From: Pseudobdellovibrionaceae bacterium
Lineage (GTDB): Bacteria > Bdellovibrionota > Bdellovibrionia > Bdellovibrionales > JAMPXM01
Length of the DNA stretch: 64,000 bases
NCBI GenBank assembly: GCA_947462815.1
Contig: CANHQR010000005.1
Coordinates: 1-64,000 of the forward strand
Reading direction: 5' to 3'
Of the stretch, positions 25,916 through 34,505 are shown in pieces (positions within the stretch are counted from its first letter, which is position 1; each line of letters opens with the position of its first letter). Made by a program: the position numbers and the translations under genes. Under the pieces are notes generated by a model. That model was not told the origin of the DNA. It ran no database searches and saw nothing but the letters and a program-made list of their open reading frames with translations.

Positions 25916-27607
25916 TTACAAGTCGATCTGTGAATTGGAGAGAACTTCTTCGATCGTCGTGATGCCGCGAAGCACCTTCTCGACGCCATGGTCTCGAAAC
26001 GAGCGCATGCCATGTTCCGCAGCCCGACGTTTGATGCTTCCGCCATCGACACGCTTCATGATGAGCGAACGAATTTCGTCATTCACCACGAGGAGCTCTT
26101 GGATCAGTGTTCGGCCTTGGTAGCCTTTGCCGTTACATTGATCGCAGCCCACGGCCTTAAAGATGTTATGGCCTGCCACTTGCGTCCGCGTGAGCCCCAG
26201 TGATCCCAGTTCCATGTCCGTCGGCGTGTGGGGGGCTTTACAGATGGGGCAAAGCACTCGAACCAGGCGCTGCGAGATAATTCCCAGCAGTGAAGTCGCG
26301 ATCAAAAACGGCTCACAGCCCATATCGAGCAAGCGCGGAAAGGCGCCTGCAGAATCGTTGGCGTGGAGGGTTGAAAAGACCAAGTGACCCGTCAGCGAGG
26401 CATTGATGGCGAGCTCCGCAGTCTCCAAATCGCGAATCTCGCCAACCATAATGACATCAGGGTCTTGGCGCAAAAATGCGCGCAGCCCTGACGCAAAAGT
26501 GAGGCCGATCTTCGAGTTCACTTGCACCTGGCCAATGCCATGGATGCGTTGTTCGACAGGATCTTCCACGGTGAGGATGTTCATCGTCGAGTTATTGATC
26601 CGCGAAAGGCAGGCATACAGAGTCGTCGATTTACCCGAGCCCGTCGGGCCCGTGACCAGAATGATGCCGTAGGTTCTTTGCAACAAATCGTCCGACAGCG
26701 TCTTCATCGAGTCTTCGCTGAAGCCCAGTTGCTCGAGCTGAAGAATCACGTTGCTTCGGTCCTGCAGACGCATCACAAGGCGCTCGCCAAATGAAGTCGG
26801 TACGGTGGACAAACGAACGTCGATGTCCTTGCCTCCTAGTTTCAGCGGAATACGGCCGTCTTGGGGCAAGCGCTTCTCGGCGATGTTGAGATTGCCCATG
26901 ACCTTGATCCGCGAAGTGATGGCGTTCTGAAACTTCTTCGGCGGCTTGAAGATATCAAAGAGAACACCGTCAATACGGAAGCGAACCACCATGTCGCGTT
27001 CATAGGGCTCGATGTGAATATCGCTGGCTTTTTCTTTGACGGCGCGAAACAGTAGGGTGTTGACGAGTTTGATCACCGGGGCCTCGTCCTCACCGGACTC
27101 GAGGAGGTCGATGATGGGTTCGTCGAGATCGAACTCCTCTTCCTCAATTCCCTCGAGGCCCTTAAGGGCCGTCGTCGACTTCTCATAAACGCGATTGATC
27201 GCATCAAGAACTCGCGACTTTGAACTCATCACTGGTAGCATCTTCTTTTTGAAAGAAACGCGAAGATCGTCGAGCACGGCGAGATTGAGGGGATTCGTGA
27301 GCAGCACTTGTACGCTGGTCGCATCCTCTTTGATGGGTAGAACTTCGTGCTTTCGAGCAAAGCCAATCGGTATGTCCCGCACGAGGTCGCCGGAGATCTC
27401 TGAAACATTCACTTCTTTCAAATAGGGAATGCCCAAAAACTTCGCGAGTTCCGACAGGATCTCATCGGAGGCCAGGCCCTCTTTGCGCGACAGCTCGTCG
27501 CGAAGCGTTTGTCCCATCCCAACGGGGGTATTGAGCAGGGCCTGAACTTGCTCGTCGCTGAGGCTCGTGTTTTTGGCGAGGACGCTATCGACTCCGACGT
27601 TGGCCAT
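25916..27607 (-). CDS. gspE: Type II secretion ATPase GspE
   Basis: A 563-residue hexameric motor. N-terminal GspE-N1 domain (about 30-140), then the ATPase core: RLPQDGRIPL near 246, Walker A GPTGSGKST at 320-328, Asp box TVEDPVE, Walker B region DVIMVGEIRD (383-392), His box STLHANDS. The zinc site is present as CPIC (453-456) and CDQC (488-491), which marks GspE rather than a twitching ATPase. It hydrolyses ATP to drive pseudopilus assembly. It starts directly at the end of gspD. Confidence 0.96.
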   Translation of the reverse strand: MANVGVDSVLAKNTSLSDEQVQALLNTPVGMGQTLRDELSRKEGLASDEILSELAKFLGIPYLKEVNVSEISGDLVRDIPIGFARKHEVLPIKEDATSVQVLLTNPLNLAVLDDLRVSFKKKMLPVMSSKSRVLDAINRVYEKSTTALKGLEGIEEEEFDLDEPIIDLLESGEDEAPVIKLVNTLLFRAVKEKASDIHIEPYERDMVVRFRIDGVLFDIFKPPKKFQNAITSRIKVMGNLNIAEKRLPQDGRIPLKLGGKDIDVRLSTVPTSFGERLVMRLQDRSNVILQLEQLGFSEDSMKTLSDDLLQRTYGIILVTGPTGSGKSTTLYACLSRINNSTMNILTVEDPVEQRIHGIGQVQVNSKIGLTFASGLRAFLRQDPDVIMVGEIRDLETAELAINASLTGHLVFSTLHANDSAGAFPRLLDMGCEPFLIATSLLGIISQRLVRVLCPICKAPHTPTDMELGSLGLTRTQVAGHNIFKAVGCDQCNGKGYQGRTLIQELLVVNDEIRSLIMKRVDGGSIKRRAAEHGMRSFRDHGVEKVLRGITTIEEVLSNSQIDL

Positions 27608-30037
27608 TTAGCGTTTCACTCCTACGGGTTCATCCGTGTTGGTCTTTTTGGGGAAATCGCGATCGCTGTCAGTCTTCGATGTGCGCGGCAACTTGTCCAT
27701 GGCGGCACCGTACGGGTCGCGGCCATCGAAGTTACGTTTCACCCAGTCGATCCGCTCATTGGCCTTTTCGCCGAGCAGGCGTTGGCTGTCGCCGACGCCG
27801 CGGATGATGCGCGGAGTGATGAAGATCACCAGATTGATCTTCTTCTTTTGCACCGAGCGAGACTTAAACAACCAGCCCAGCACCGGCACGTCGCCGAGCA
27901 CCGGAATCTTCGTCTCATCCACCGTGTCTTCATCGCGAATCAAACCGCCCAAGACCGCAGTGTCAGCGGAATTCACCACAATATTCGTTTTGATGAAGCG
28001 ATCCGAGATGATCGTGGTGGATTCTGCCAAGCGAGCTGAGCGGATGTTGGTGTTGGAGGGTTGTTTCACGCTCTGCTCCAGCTTCAGGCGCACCACATCG
28101 CTGTCCGGGCGGATGTAGGGCGTCAGCGTCAGCTTGATCGTCGCCTTTTCAAAGCGCGTGTTGGTGGTGATCGTCTGTCCCGTTGTGGCCTGATCTTGGG
28201 CGATGGGCACGTTGTCGCCGACTTCAATGACGGCCTCTTCGTTGTCGAGTGCCATGATCTTGGGTGTCGACAGGATGTTCGATTCGACGTTTTGCTGGAG
28301 GAGGTTAATAAAACTCACCAGCGACGGCACCCTCACAGTTTGGCCGCCGACATTGAAGTTCAGCGTCGCCCCGTTTCCAAAGCCGAGTATGGCTCCAGAG
28401 TCTGTGGTGGGATTCAGGATGTTCTGTAAAGTGCCTCGGCGTGAAAAGCCAGCGCGTCCAATGCCGCCCGACGCCGGGTCCAGATAATAGTAAGTCGGGT
28501 TCCACGCCTTGGTCTTATCGGTGTTCATTTCCATGATGATGGCTTCAACAAACACTTGATCGCGTGGAATATCGATCTTGGCCAGAAGTGAGCGGACCAC
28601 TTCGTAGTCCTGCTTGGAGGCCGTGATCACGAGTGAGTTCGTATTCTTGTCCGCCACAATTCGTACGTCGCCGCCAAAAATGTTTTGGCGATCCAAAGGC
28701 GAGGCCGGTCGCGCGCCGAACACGCCGGGGGGCTGAAGGGCTGCTTGTGCCGTGTTGCCGGCTGAGCCGCCGCTGAGGTTCGAGATCGTCGCCGCGATTT
28801 TCTCCGCCTCACCGTAGCGAACGTAGTACACGAAAACTCCGCCCGCTTCAGCCGGATCGAGCTTGTAATCGAGCTTGCGAATGAGCTCGCGGACCTTGTC
28901 GATACCGGCTTTGTTGCCGACGACAATCAACGCATTGGTGCGATCGTCGGGCGCGACGAGCGAGAGCTCTTCGGGAGTGCCACCGGCTGCAGTTCCACCT
29001 CGCGAGCGAAACCGTGGCACAGCTGCGCCAAAAGCCGGGTTCTGGTTCGCGGCTGAGCCGGGTGTTTTGTTGATGATTTGATTGATCAGGTCAGCCAGAT
29101 CTTTCGACTTGGCGTAGCGAACCGGAACTACCGCCAGCTGTTCTTCAAAGCCGGGGCGATCCAATTCCTTGATGATTTTCATCATGCGTTCCACGTTGGC
29201 GCCGTAGTCGGTGATGATGAGAGAGTTGGTCGGCTCGTAGGGTGTGATTTCGCCGTCCTTGGAGGGGAGAACGCGAAGGCGTTTATTCACCTCTTCAGCG
29301 GAAGTGTGTTTCAAGTGCACGATGCGAGTGATGTAGATATCGCTCGTCGGAGCATATTCGCCGGTGTAGGTTTCAATCGAGTCTCTCTGCGCGTTTCGAG
29401 AACTCTTAATCTTATAGAACTTGCCATAGGGAACGACGGTGAAGCCGTTAATCGCCAAAGCCGCCAAAAAAGCTTTATAGGCTTCCGCCACAGTCACCTT
29501 ATTCGGGGCGAGGATCGTGATCTTGCCGCGTACGCCTGGATCAATGATGAAGTTCTTATTGGTCAGCAGTCCCATGGCTTTGACCAGTTCGTTGATCTCG
29601 ACATCGGGAAAGTTCGCTTCGATCATGTCGCCGTAGTTTTCGTCGGTGATGTCCTCGATCGAAGGATTCTGCGGTTTTTCCCCAGGCTTGTTGGTTTTTG
29701 TCACCGTCATGGTGCTGGGGCCACTCGAGCCACGGCTGAAATTAGATCCTCCGCCGGTATTGTAGGTCGGCTCGGGCGGGGGAGGATTGTTATCGACATT
29801 GAAGTCGGGTGCCGGTGGAGGAGGTGGCGGCGGCGCCTGATTGAAAGTGCCGATGGGCTCATCAATTTCTTCGTCTTCAAACAGCTTATCGAGATCATCC
29901 TGTTGCCCGTAGGCCGGCCAGCTTGAGGTCGCGAGGCTCGCGCAAATCAAAAGCGCAAGCCACTGTTTGTAGCCCGCTGTTCGCTGTGCTTGGGGGCTGG
30001 ACGCTGGGGCAACTGCTTTTGATGACATCCTTGTCAT
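27608..30037 (-). CDS. gspD: Type II secretion secretin GspD
   Basis: An 809-residue outer-membrane channel. A signal peptide (about residues 24-44, ending AYG) is followed by an acidic, Pro-rich stretch (near 60-110, with seven consecutive prolines) that is longer than in classical GspD. Next come the N0 domain (YGDMIEANFPDVEINELVKAMG), repeated N1-N3 modules (TNSLIITDYGANVERMMKII; RTNALIVVGNKAGIDKVREL; NTNSLVITASKQDYEVVRSL) and the C-terminal secretin domain (NILSTPKIMALDNEEAVIEVGDNVP; AVLGGLIRDED). The C-terminus is a charged tail that could hold a pilotin-binding segment. No pilotin gene is seen nearby. Confidence 0.96.
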   Translation of the reverse strand: MTRMSSKAVAPASSPQAQRTAGYKQWLALLICASLATSSWPAYGQQDDLDKLFEDEEIDEPIGTFNQAPPPPPPPAPDFNVDNNPPPPEPTYNTGGGSNFSRGSSGPSTMTVTKTNKPGEKPQNPSIEDITDENYGDMIEANFPDVEINELVKAMGLLTNKNFIIDPGVRGKITILAPNKVTVAEAYKAFLAALAINGFTVVPYGKFYKIKSSRNAQRDSIETYTGEYAPTSDIYITRIVHLKHTSAEEVNKRLRVLPSKDGEITPYEPTNSLIITDYGANVERMMKIIKELDRPGFEEQLAVVPVRYAKSKDLADLINQIINKTPGSAANQNPAFGAAVPRFRSRGGTAAGGTPEELSLVAPDDRTNALIVVGNKAGIDKVRELIRKLDYKLDPAEAGGVFVYYVRYGEAEKIAATISNLSGGSAGNTAQAALQPPGVFGARPASPLDRQNIFGGDVRIVADKNTNSLVITASKQDYEVVRSLLAKIDIPRDQVFVEAIIMEMNTDKTKAWNPTYYYLDPASGGIGRAGFSRRGTLQNILNPTTDSGAILGFGNGATLNFNVGGQTVRVPSLVSFINLLQQNVESNILSTPKIMALDNEEAVIEVGDNVPIAQDQATTGQTITTNTRFEKATIKLTLTPYIRPDSDVVRLKLEQSVKQPSNTNIRSARLAESTTIISDRFIKTNIVVNSADTAVLGGLIRDEDTVDETKIPVLGDVPVLGWLFKSRSVQKKKINLVIFITPRIIRGVGDSQRLLGEKANERIDWVKRNFDGRDPYGAAMDKLPRTSKTDSDRDFPKKTNTDEPVGVKR

Positions 30038-30148
30038 GGCCTACCTCTTCCTTTGGAATCCCGTTCTCATCGTATCACGAGCTCGCGATTGGCGAAGATC
30101 CATCTTGCCAAGTCGACGTGCTGCCTTTTTTCGGTCCGCTTCCTCAAT

Positions 30149-31042
30149 CTACTGGGTGATGGTGAAATTCATCGATTCTTTTCGGCCACCACGTTCGATT
30201 CCCAAATTAATTGCCGTCGCCGAGTTGCGGAGAGCGTTGAAGATCTCCATGGCTTTGGCGGCGCTGTCGATGCGGTCGCCATTGACGGTTTCAATGCAGT
30301 CCCCCCGACGCACACCCAGCGTTTCAAACAAACTGCCCTGGCGCATTTCCGCAATCTGCCAACATTCCACTTGGCCATTGGCGCCAATGCGCGGAACGGC
30401 CCGAGCTTCCTGGAGCAGGTTCGGCAAATTCTTGAGTGCGTTGTCCACCATCGACTTCGATACTTCTCGATCCAAGTCAGATTTCACGGTGATGCCACCA
30501 GAGGCCGGAGGGGTGGGCGCGCCGACCGTCTGAATTTTGAGGCTCGATTTTTCAGAGATCTCTGCGTACTCGAGCTGTTGATTGCTCTCGTTGATGAACA
30601 CGATTCGCGAGCGTTCGATCTTTTTCATCGTGGCGCCATTGCCATCAAACTTTCCGTCGATTCTCACGGCGACGGTTTCGCTTCCCGCTTTGACCAAAGC
30701 CACGGAGCGAGAATCGTTGGTGTGCACGAGCGTGCCCAGCAAAGTGATGGGGCGAGTTGTCGGTACGGGCTCACCCATGCGAAGGGGATTAAGGGAACCG
30801 CCGAGGGGTTCTGGGATCACCTGATCCGGGGAAAAAATGTTCTGCTCGGTGATGACCGTAAAGCGGCGCAGGTCCGTGACTTTTTGATTTGCCGATCGCG
30901 CGGAAGGTAGCGGCGGCGGTTCTTCGGAAGGCAGCAGCCGTGGCCGAACTTGAGACAACATCAACAAATCAGCTGTGGCGTAGCCGAGGCAGATGAGAAG
31001 AGCGATCACGGCGATGCGTTCGAGTTTGGGGCGTTGATTCAT
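30149..31042 (-). CDS. gspC: Type II secretion protein GspC
   Basis: A 297-residue bitopic protein: one N-terminal membrane helix (about 10-28: IAVIALLICLGYATADLLML), a Pro-rich linker, a homology-region domain (FTVITEQNIFSP ... LLGTLVHTNDSRSVALV) and a C-terminal PDZ domain (about 215-295: GSLFETLGVRRGDCIETVNGD). GspC connects the inner-membrane platform to the secretin. First gene of the operon; 111 bases separate it from gspD. Overlapping palindromes lie just upstream of its start. Confidence 0.93.
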   Translation of the reverse strand: MNQRPKLERIAVIALLICLGYATADLLMLSQVRPRLLPSEEPPPLPSARSANQKVTDLRRFTVITEQNIFSPDQVIPEPLGGSLNPLRMGEPVPTTRPITLLGTLVHTNDSRSVALVKAGSETVAVRIDGKFDGNGATMKKIERSRIVFINESNQQLEYAEISEKSSLKIQTVGAPTPPASGGITVKSDLDREVSKSMVDNALKNLPNLLQEARAVPRIGANGQVECWQIAEMRQGSLFETLGVRRGDCIETVNGDRIDSAAKAMEIFNALRNSATAINLGIERGGRKESMNFTITQ

Positions 31043-31055
31043 GCCAGGGCTCGCG

Positions 31056-31076
31056 GTTGGAATCCAACTTTTGGAT
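31056..31076. promoter_or_regulatory. Overlapping palindromes before gspC
   Basis: GTTGG-AAT-CCAAC (31056-31068) and ATCCAA-CTT-TTGGAT (31062-31076) share bases, so only one hairpin could form at a time. They lie 14-34 bases upstream of the gspC start, in the leader or operator position for the whole gsp operon. Confidence 0.5.
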
Positions 31077-31752
31077 GTTCATCTAAGTTGCGGTTCACGT
31101 TGCTCTTATTCTCGCGTGTTGCGGCTGGGGCTCAGTTCGCTCAATCCGTCCGTTCGGAGAGGGCTCGAATCTTTCTATGCCAAACAAATTCTCCCACTCC
31201 ACCTCGGCCCTCTTGTCGCAGGGCACCCCCAACAGGCTAACAGAAAAAGGTCGGTGGGCTTAAGTCGGATTCCGAGCCCCCCGACCAGGGTCGAGTGAGT
31301 GCAGTTTGGATCGGCATGAACGTCGTAGGGTCTCAGTCGAAGAAAGCCGTGTCGAAGTGTCAGCCGACCGCTTGTCGAAATTTCCCGTCACACTTCTCTA
31401 CACCCTCCGTTGAAAGCCTTGCAGGGGCGGTGACGATTTGTGTTTTCGTGCCAACACCGGATTTGGCCGCTTTTTGTGCTCGCCGAGCGATTCATTCGAT
31501 TTGGCGTGGCCTTTGAAGTAGCTGCTTTGAATTTTGCGTCCCGCGCCGGGGCGGCACGAAACTTGTTAGCTCTTCGATTCGGTGACAATTCGCGGCCCTC
31601 GATTCTCGAGAAGTTTGTTTGTTGGAATCTCTGGCTGTTGGGTCTTTGGCGGTTGAGTGGTTTGCGAAGGTTCCGGGCGTGAGTCGTGATGGGGAAGTTG
31701 AGAAAAGAAGTATCGCGGTGACATTTGTGGTGGAAACGAAACGGGGTTGGCA
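31077..31752. other. Long non-coding gap between gspC and the FabD-like gene
   Basis: No gene is supported in about 675 bases between two divergent genes; the short frames here have no family features or ribosome-binding sites. It presumably holds the promoters of both. Near the right gene TTGAGA is followed 16 bases later by GACATT, a weak promoter candidate. No strong terminator or repeat was seen. Confidence 0.4.
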
Positions 31753-32853
31753 ATGACAGGCACGGGCGGATCGCAGGGAAATGGGCAAGGGATTGGGCAA
31801 GGTTTTGGACATGGCTCTCTCGATGAGCGCTCTGAGCGCATTGATCGTCTGGACAGCAAACAGCTTGGGTCCGCGACGTCGAGCGACACCGCTACAACGC
31901 CGTCGGCTGCTGTAGTCTCGGGAATGCGTCCTTCGCGCGGAACGCCGCATGCTTCCACCTTCGCACCGCCGACCGGCGTGATTTTCGCGGGTCGAAGTGG
32001 TCTCGATTTTCTTGAGTTGCGCCTGGGTGTGGTGCGAATTCCTGAAGTTTCGCGACGGATTCGCGAAGCGCAGAGCATACTCGACCAGACCGATTATGAG
32101 CGCATTGATCTCTTCAATGCGATTGTAACGGAAGACGAAGCCTTCAATAGAAACATCAAGATGAAGAGTCTCTTGGCGGCAATTGTTCAAGTTGGACTTT
32201 ATGATCGATACCGCCGAACTCAAAAGCAACCCGATGTGCTGATTGGCAATTCCAATGGCGATTCGGCCCTCATGGTTTGCGTGGGTCAAATGAAGTTTGA
32301 GGACCTGGTCCGTCAAAGCTCAGCGCTATCGACTTTGAAGCTTCGCCCCCAGGATCCCCCGGCGACGAACAATTCGCCTGCGACCTCGTATTCTCAATCT
32401 CCAGTCGCGAATTCGGCGCCGAGTTTGCCAACTTTGCCCGGTGCCGCAACACCTGTGCTTCCGACTTTGGTCGGTATGCCCTTACCCGGCGCGCCCTTGC
32501 CGAGCGTGAATCCGCAGCCTTCGGTGAGTGCACATCCGGTGTCGAGCCTGCCCGCTCTGAGTGGAATGAGTTTGTCGGAGTTCAAGGCCTATGTGCGCAC
32601 AGAAGACGGCGGCTTGGCCGAAAATCAGGCTCCCTCGATGGATCTCAAAAAACTCGTGGGTGAAGTGGTCGAGCACGGCTTAGCTCTTCGCTTTGTGAAC
32701 ATCGGACCAGCCGCCGCACTGCGACCTCAGGATTATGATGAAGCTGCGGTCAAGTCGGGCGTGGATGAAGTCACGGTGATCGACTCGATTGAGTTAGATC
32801 CCATGTTGAGCTGGTTCTGGAAAGAAGTGCGCCCGCTCGCATTGGCCAACTAA
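31753..32853 (+). CDS. Divergent FabD-like (acyltransferase-fold) protein
   Basis: About 366 residues from the ATG at 31753, with GGGG six bases upstream; a TTG at 31747 is an alternative. After a Gly/Ser-rich N-terminus (1-60) comes a segment resembling malonyl-CoA:ACP transacylase: GVIFAGRSGLDFLEL in the place of the FPGQGSQ region, a helical stretch (IREAQSILDQ), and PDVLIGNSNGDSALMVC in the place of the nucleophile elbow GHSLGE. The Ser is kept but the neighbouring His is replaced by Asn. The middle is Pro/Ser-rich (about 205-280), and no family C-terminal catalytic His motif is evident. It may be a regulator or inactive relative rather than an enzyme. Confidence 0.5.
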   Translation: MTGTGGSQGNGQGIGQGFGHGSLDERSERIDRLDSKQLGSATSSDTATTPSAAVVSGMRPSRGTPHASTFAPPTGVIFAGRSGLDFLELRLGVVRIPEVSRRIREAQSILDQTDYERIDLFNAIVTEDEAFNRNIKMKSLLAAIVQVGLYDRYRRTQKQPDVLIGNSNGDSALMVCVGQMKFEDLVRQSSALSTLKLRPQDPPATNNSPATSYSQSPVANSAPSLPTLPGAATPVLPTLVGMPLPGAPLPSVNPQPSVSAHPVSSLPALSGMSLSEFKAYVRTEDGGLAENQAPSMDLKKLVGEVVEHGLALRFVNIGPAAALRPQDYDEAAVKSGVDEVTVIDSIELDPMLSWFWKEVRPLALAN

Positions 32854-32881
32854 AGGTCCGTCGAGTTTTGCAGCGATCGCC

Positions 32882-33481
32882 TTAAGGCTTCCAGACGGGT
32901 TCTTGGGCTTTTACTCGGCGATTGAAGTGTCGAGCTAAGACGAAGAAGTAGTCGTTGAGCCGATTGAGCTGTCGAGCGATTTCCCGATGTGAGTGAGAGT
33001 CGAGTTCGGTCTCTTCGAAAAGTCGAATGACATGTCTTTCCGCGCGTCGGGCCACCGCCCGGCACACATGCGCCGCGCTGGCCGCGGCTGCGCCCCCAGG
33101 TAGAACGAAGTTCTTCAGCGGCAAGAGTTCTGCGTCCATCCGATCCATCGCCTTCTCGAGGCGACCGACAAATTGCGCATCGAGCGATGGAAGCTTCGCG
33201 CGCCAGTTTACGGCCTGAGGATCTTCTTGATCGGTCGCCATCGCCAAGTGCGAGCCGATGCGAAACAGTTGATCTTGGATGTCGGCCAGTTCGCCGCGTT
33301 CGATGTCCCAGGTCTCCTCGCCCGTCGATGGGGTGGGTAAGAGTGAAACCAACCAGCCCACGAAACAATTCAATTCGTCCAGCGTGCCGTAGGCCTCGAG
33401 TCGCAAGTCGGCCTTTGACACGCGTTGTCCGCCAAAGAGAGAGGTGCTGCCTTGGTCGCCCGTTCTCGTGTAGATTTTCAT
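32882..33481 (-). CDS. PduO-type ATP:cob(I)alamin adenosyltransferase
   Basis: A 199-residue protein with the PduO signature: MKIYTRTGDQGSTSLFGG near the N-terminus (ATP-binding loop), LEAYGTLDELNCFVG, and RAVARRAERHVIRL plus LNRLNDYFFVLAR in the C-terminal helices. It attaches the 5'-deoxyadenosyl group of ATP to corrinoid cobalt to make coenzyme B12. No other cobalamin gene is nearby. It ends 28 bases from the convergent FabD-like gene and its start is only 16 bases from that of the divergent hydrolase gene. It lacks an obvious ribosome-binding site. Confidence 0.94.
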   Translation of the reverse strand: MKIYTRTGDQGSTSLFGGQRVSKADLRLEAYGTLDELNCFVGWLVSLLPTPSTGEETWDIERGELADIQDQLFRIGSHLAMATDQEDPQAVNWRAKLPSLDAQFVGRLEKAMDRMDAELLPLKNFVLPGGAAAASAAHVCRAVARRAERHVIRLFEETELDSHSHREIARQLNRLNDYFFVLARHFNRRVKAQEPVWKP

Positions 33482-33497
33482 GACTTGAGGGGAGCCG

Positions 33498-34436
33498 ATG
33501 TCGAAGCATCACGTCAACACTTTCGGCGTACAATTCTCAGAAAGCGCGTGGCGCGATCCTGAGTTGCGGGATTTTATCTTTCAAGATTTCTCGTCCTGGC
33601 CGTCTCGATCTTACCCCGGTCCGCTGTTGATCACCACGCCGCACTCGGGTGAGCGCGTGCCGCCCGAGGCTCCTTGGTTGAATCAACTCGACGAAAAAAT
33701 CCTGATGTACGATGTGGATCGGTATGTCGATCAGCTGTATGCGCCGGGACTGCGCCAACTCCAGTTGCCTTGGATCGGCACGCCTTGGCATCGCTATGCT
33801 TGTGACCTCAATCGCTGGGCGGATGACGTGGATGTCGACTCCGTTATGGGAGCCGCGGCGCCGAGCGGACGTTTTCCTCGGGGGCTTTTGTGGTCGATCA
33901 CGACCGAAGGTCATCGTTTGATGCCGCGGCCTGTCGATCGCCAGACTTACGAAGCCCTCCTCCAGCGCTGCTTTCATCCCTTTCATCGCGCTGTTCGGCT
34001 GGCGGCCGCTCGATATGTGGCTGAGTTTCCTGGGCGTCCACTTTATCAACTGGATCTGCACTCGATGCCCAGTGTAGGGACCAAAGAGCATCGTGATCCC
34101 GGTGAGCGTCGGGCGGACCTCGTGATTTCGGATCAGGATGGGCGAAGCTGTCGCCCCGAATTGATGGATTTGGTCGAGTCGGCCGGCCAGGCCGTGGGAT
34201 TCAGTGTGCGTCGCAATTGGCCCTACAAGGGCGGGCGAATCACCGAGACTTATGGGCGTCCCCAAGAGGGCTGGCATTGCCTGCAAATTGAACTGAATCG
34301 CGGCCTCTATATGGACGAGTTCACAAAAGCGAAAATCCCGCAGCGATTTGATGAGGTGTCCAGGCGGCTCGGTCAGATGCTGCATAAAATTGTGCAAGGG
34401 CTTGTTGATCAAGGGCTGTATTCGACGCCGACTTGA
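33498..34436 (+). CDS. N-formylglutamate amidohydrolase-family protein
   Basis: A 312-residue zinc-hydrolase-like protein. Family features are visible: TTPHSGERVP near residue 47, DVDRYVDQLY, LDLHSMPS near 190, the GGRITETYGRP segment near 247 and the LQIELNRGLYMDE segment near 265. Known members cleave N-formyl-glutamate in histidine degradation or related N-acyl amino acids; no other hut gene is present, so the substrate stays open. A GAGGGGAG ribosome-binding site precedes the ATG. It is divergent from the adenosyltransferase gene. Confidence 0.86.
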   Translation: MSKHHVNTFGVQFSESAWRDPELRDFIFQDFSSWPSRSYPGPLLITTPHSGERVPPEAPWLNQLDEKILMYDVDRYVDQLYAPGLRQLQLPWIGTPWHRYACDLNRWADDVDVDSVMGAAAPSGRFPRGLLWSITTEGHRLMPRPVDRQTYEALLQRCFHPFHRAVRLAAARYVAEFPGRPLYQLDLHSMPSVGTKEHRDPGERRADLVISDQDGRSCRPELMDLVESAGQAVGFSVRRNWPYKGGRITETYGRPQEGWHCLQIELNRGLYMDEFTKAKIPQRFDEVSRRLGQMLHKIVQGLVDQGLYSTPT

Positions 34437-34505
34437 GTGAATGTGAGAGACTTCAGGAGTCTGGGCTTTGACCTCGCGTTGGCGCGGGTTTAGGTTCGGA
34501 CCAAC

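Noticed and set aside
29078-29926. 282-codon open frame antisense to gspD
   Set aside because: Shadow of the secretin gene with no recognisable motif.
31388-31753. 121-codon minus-strand frame in the gspC/FabD-like gap
   Set aside because: Arg/Asn-rich composition without any domain, signal or ribosome-binding site; likely chance.
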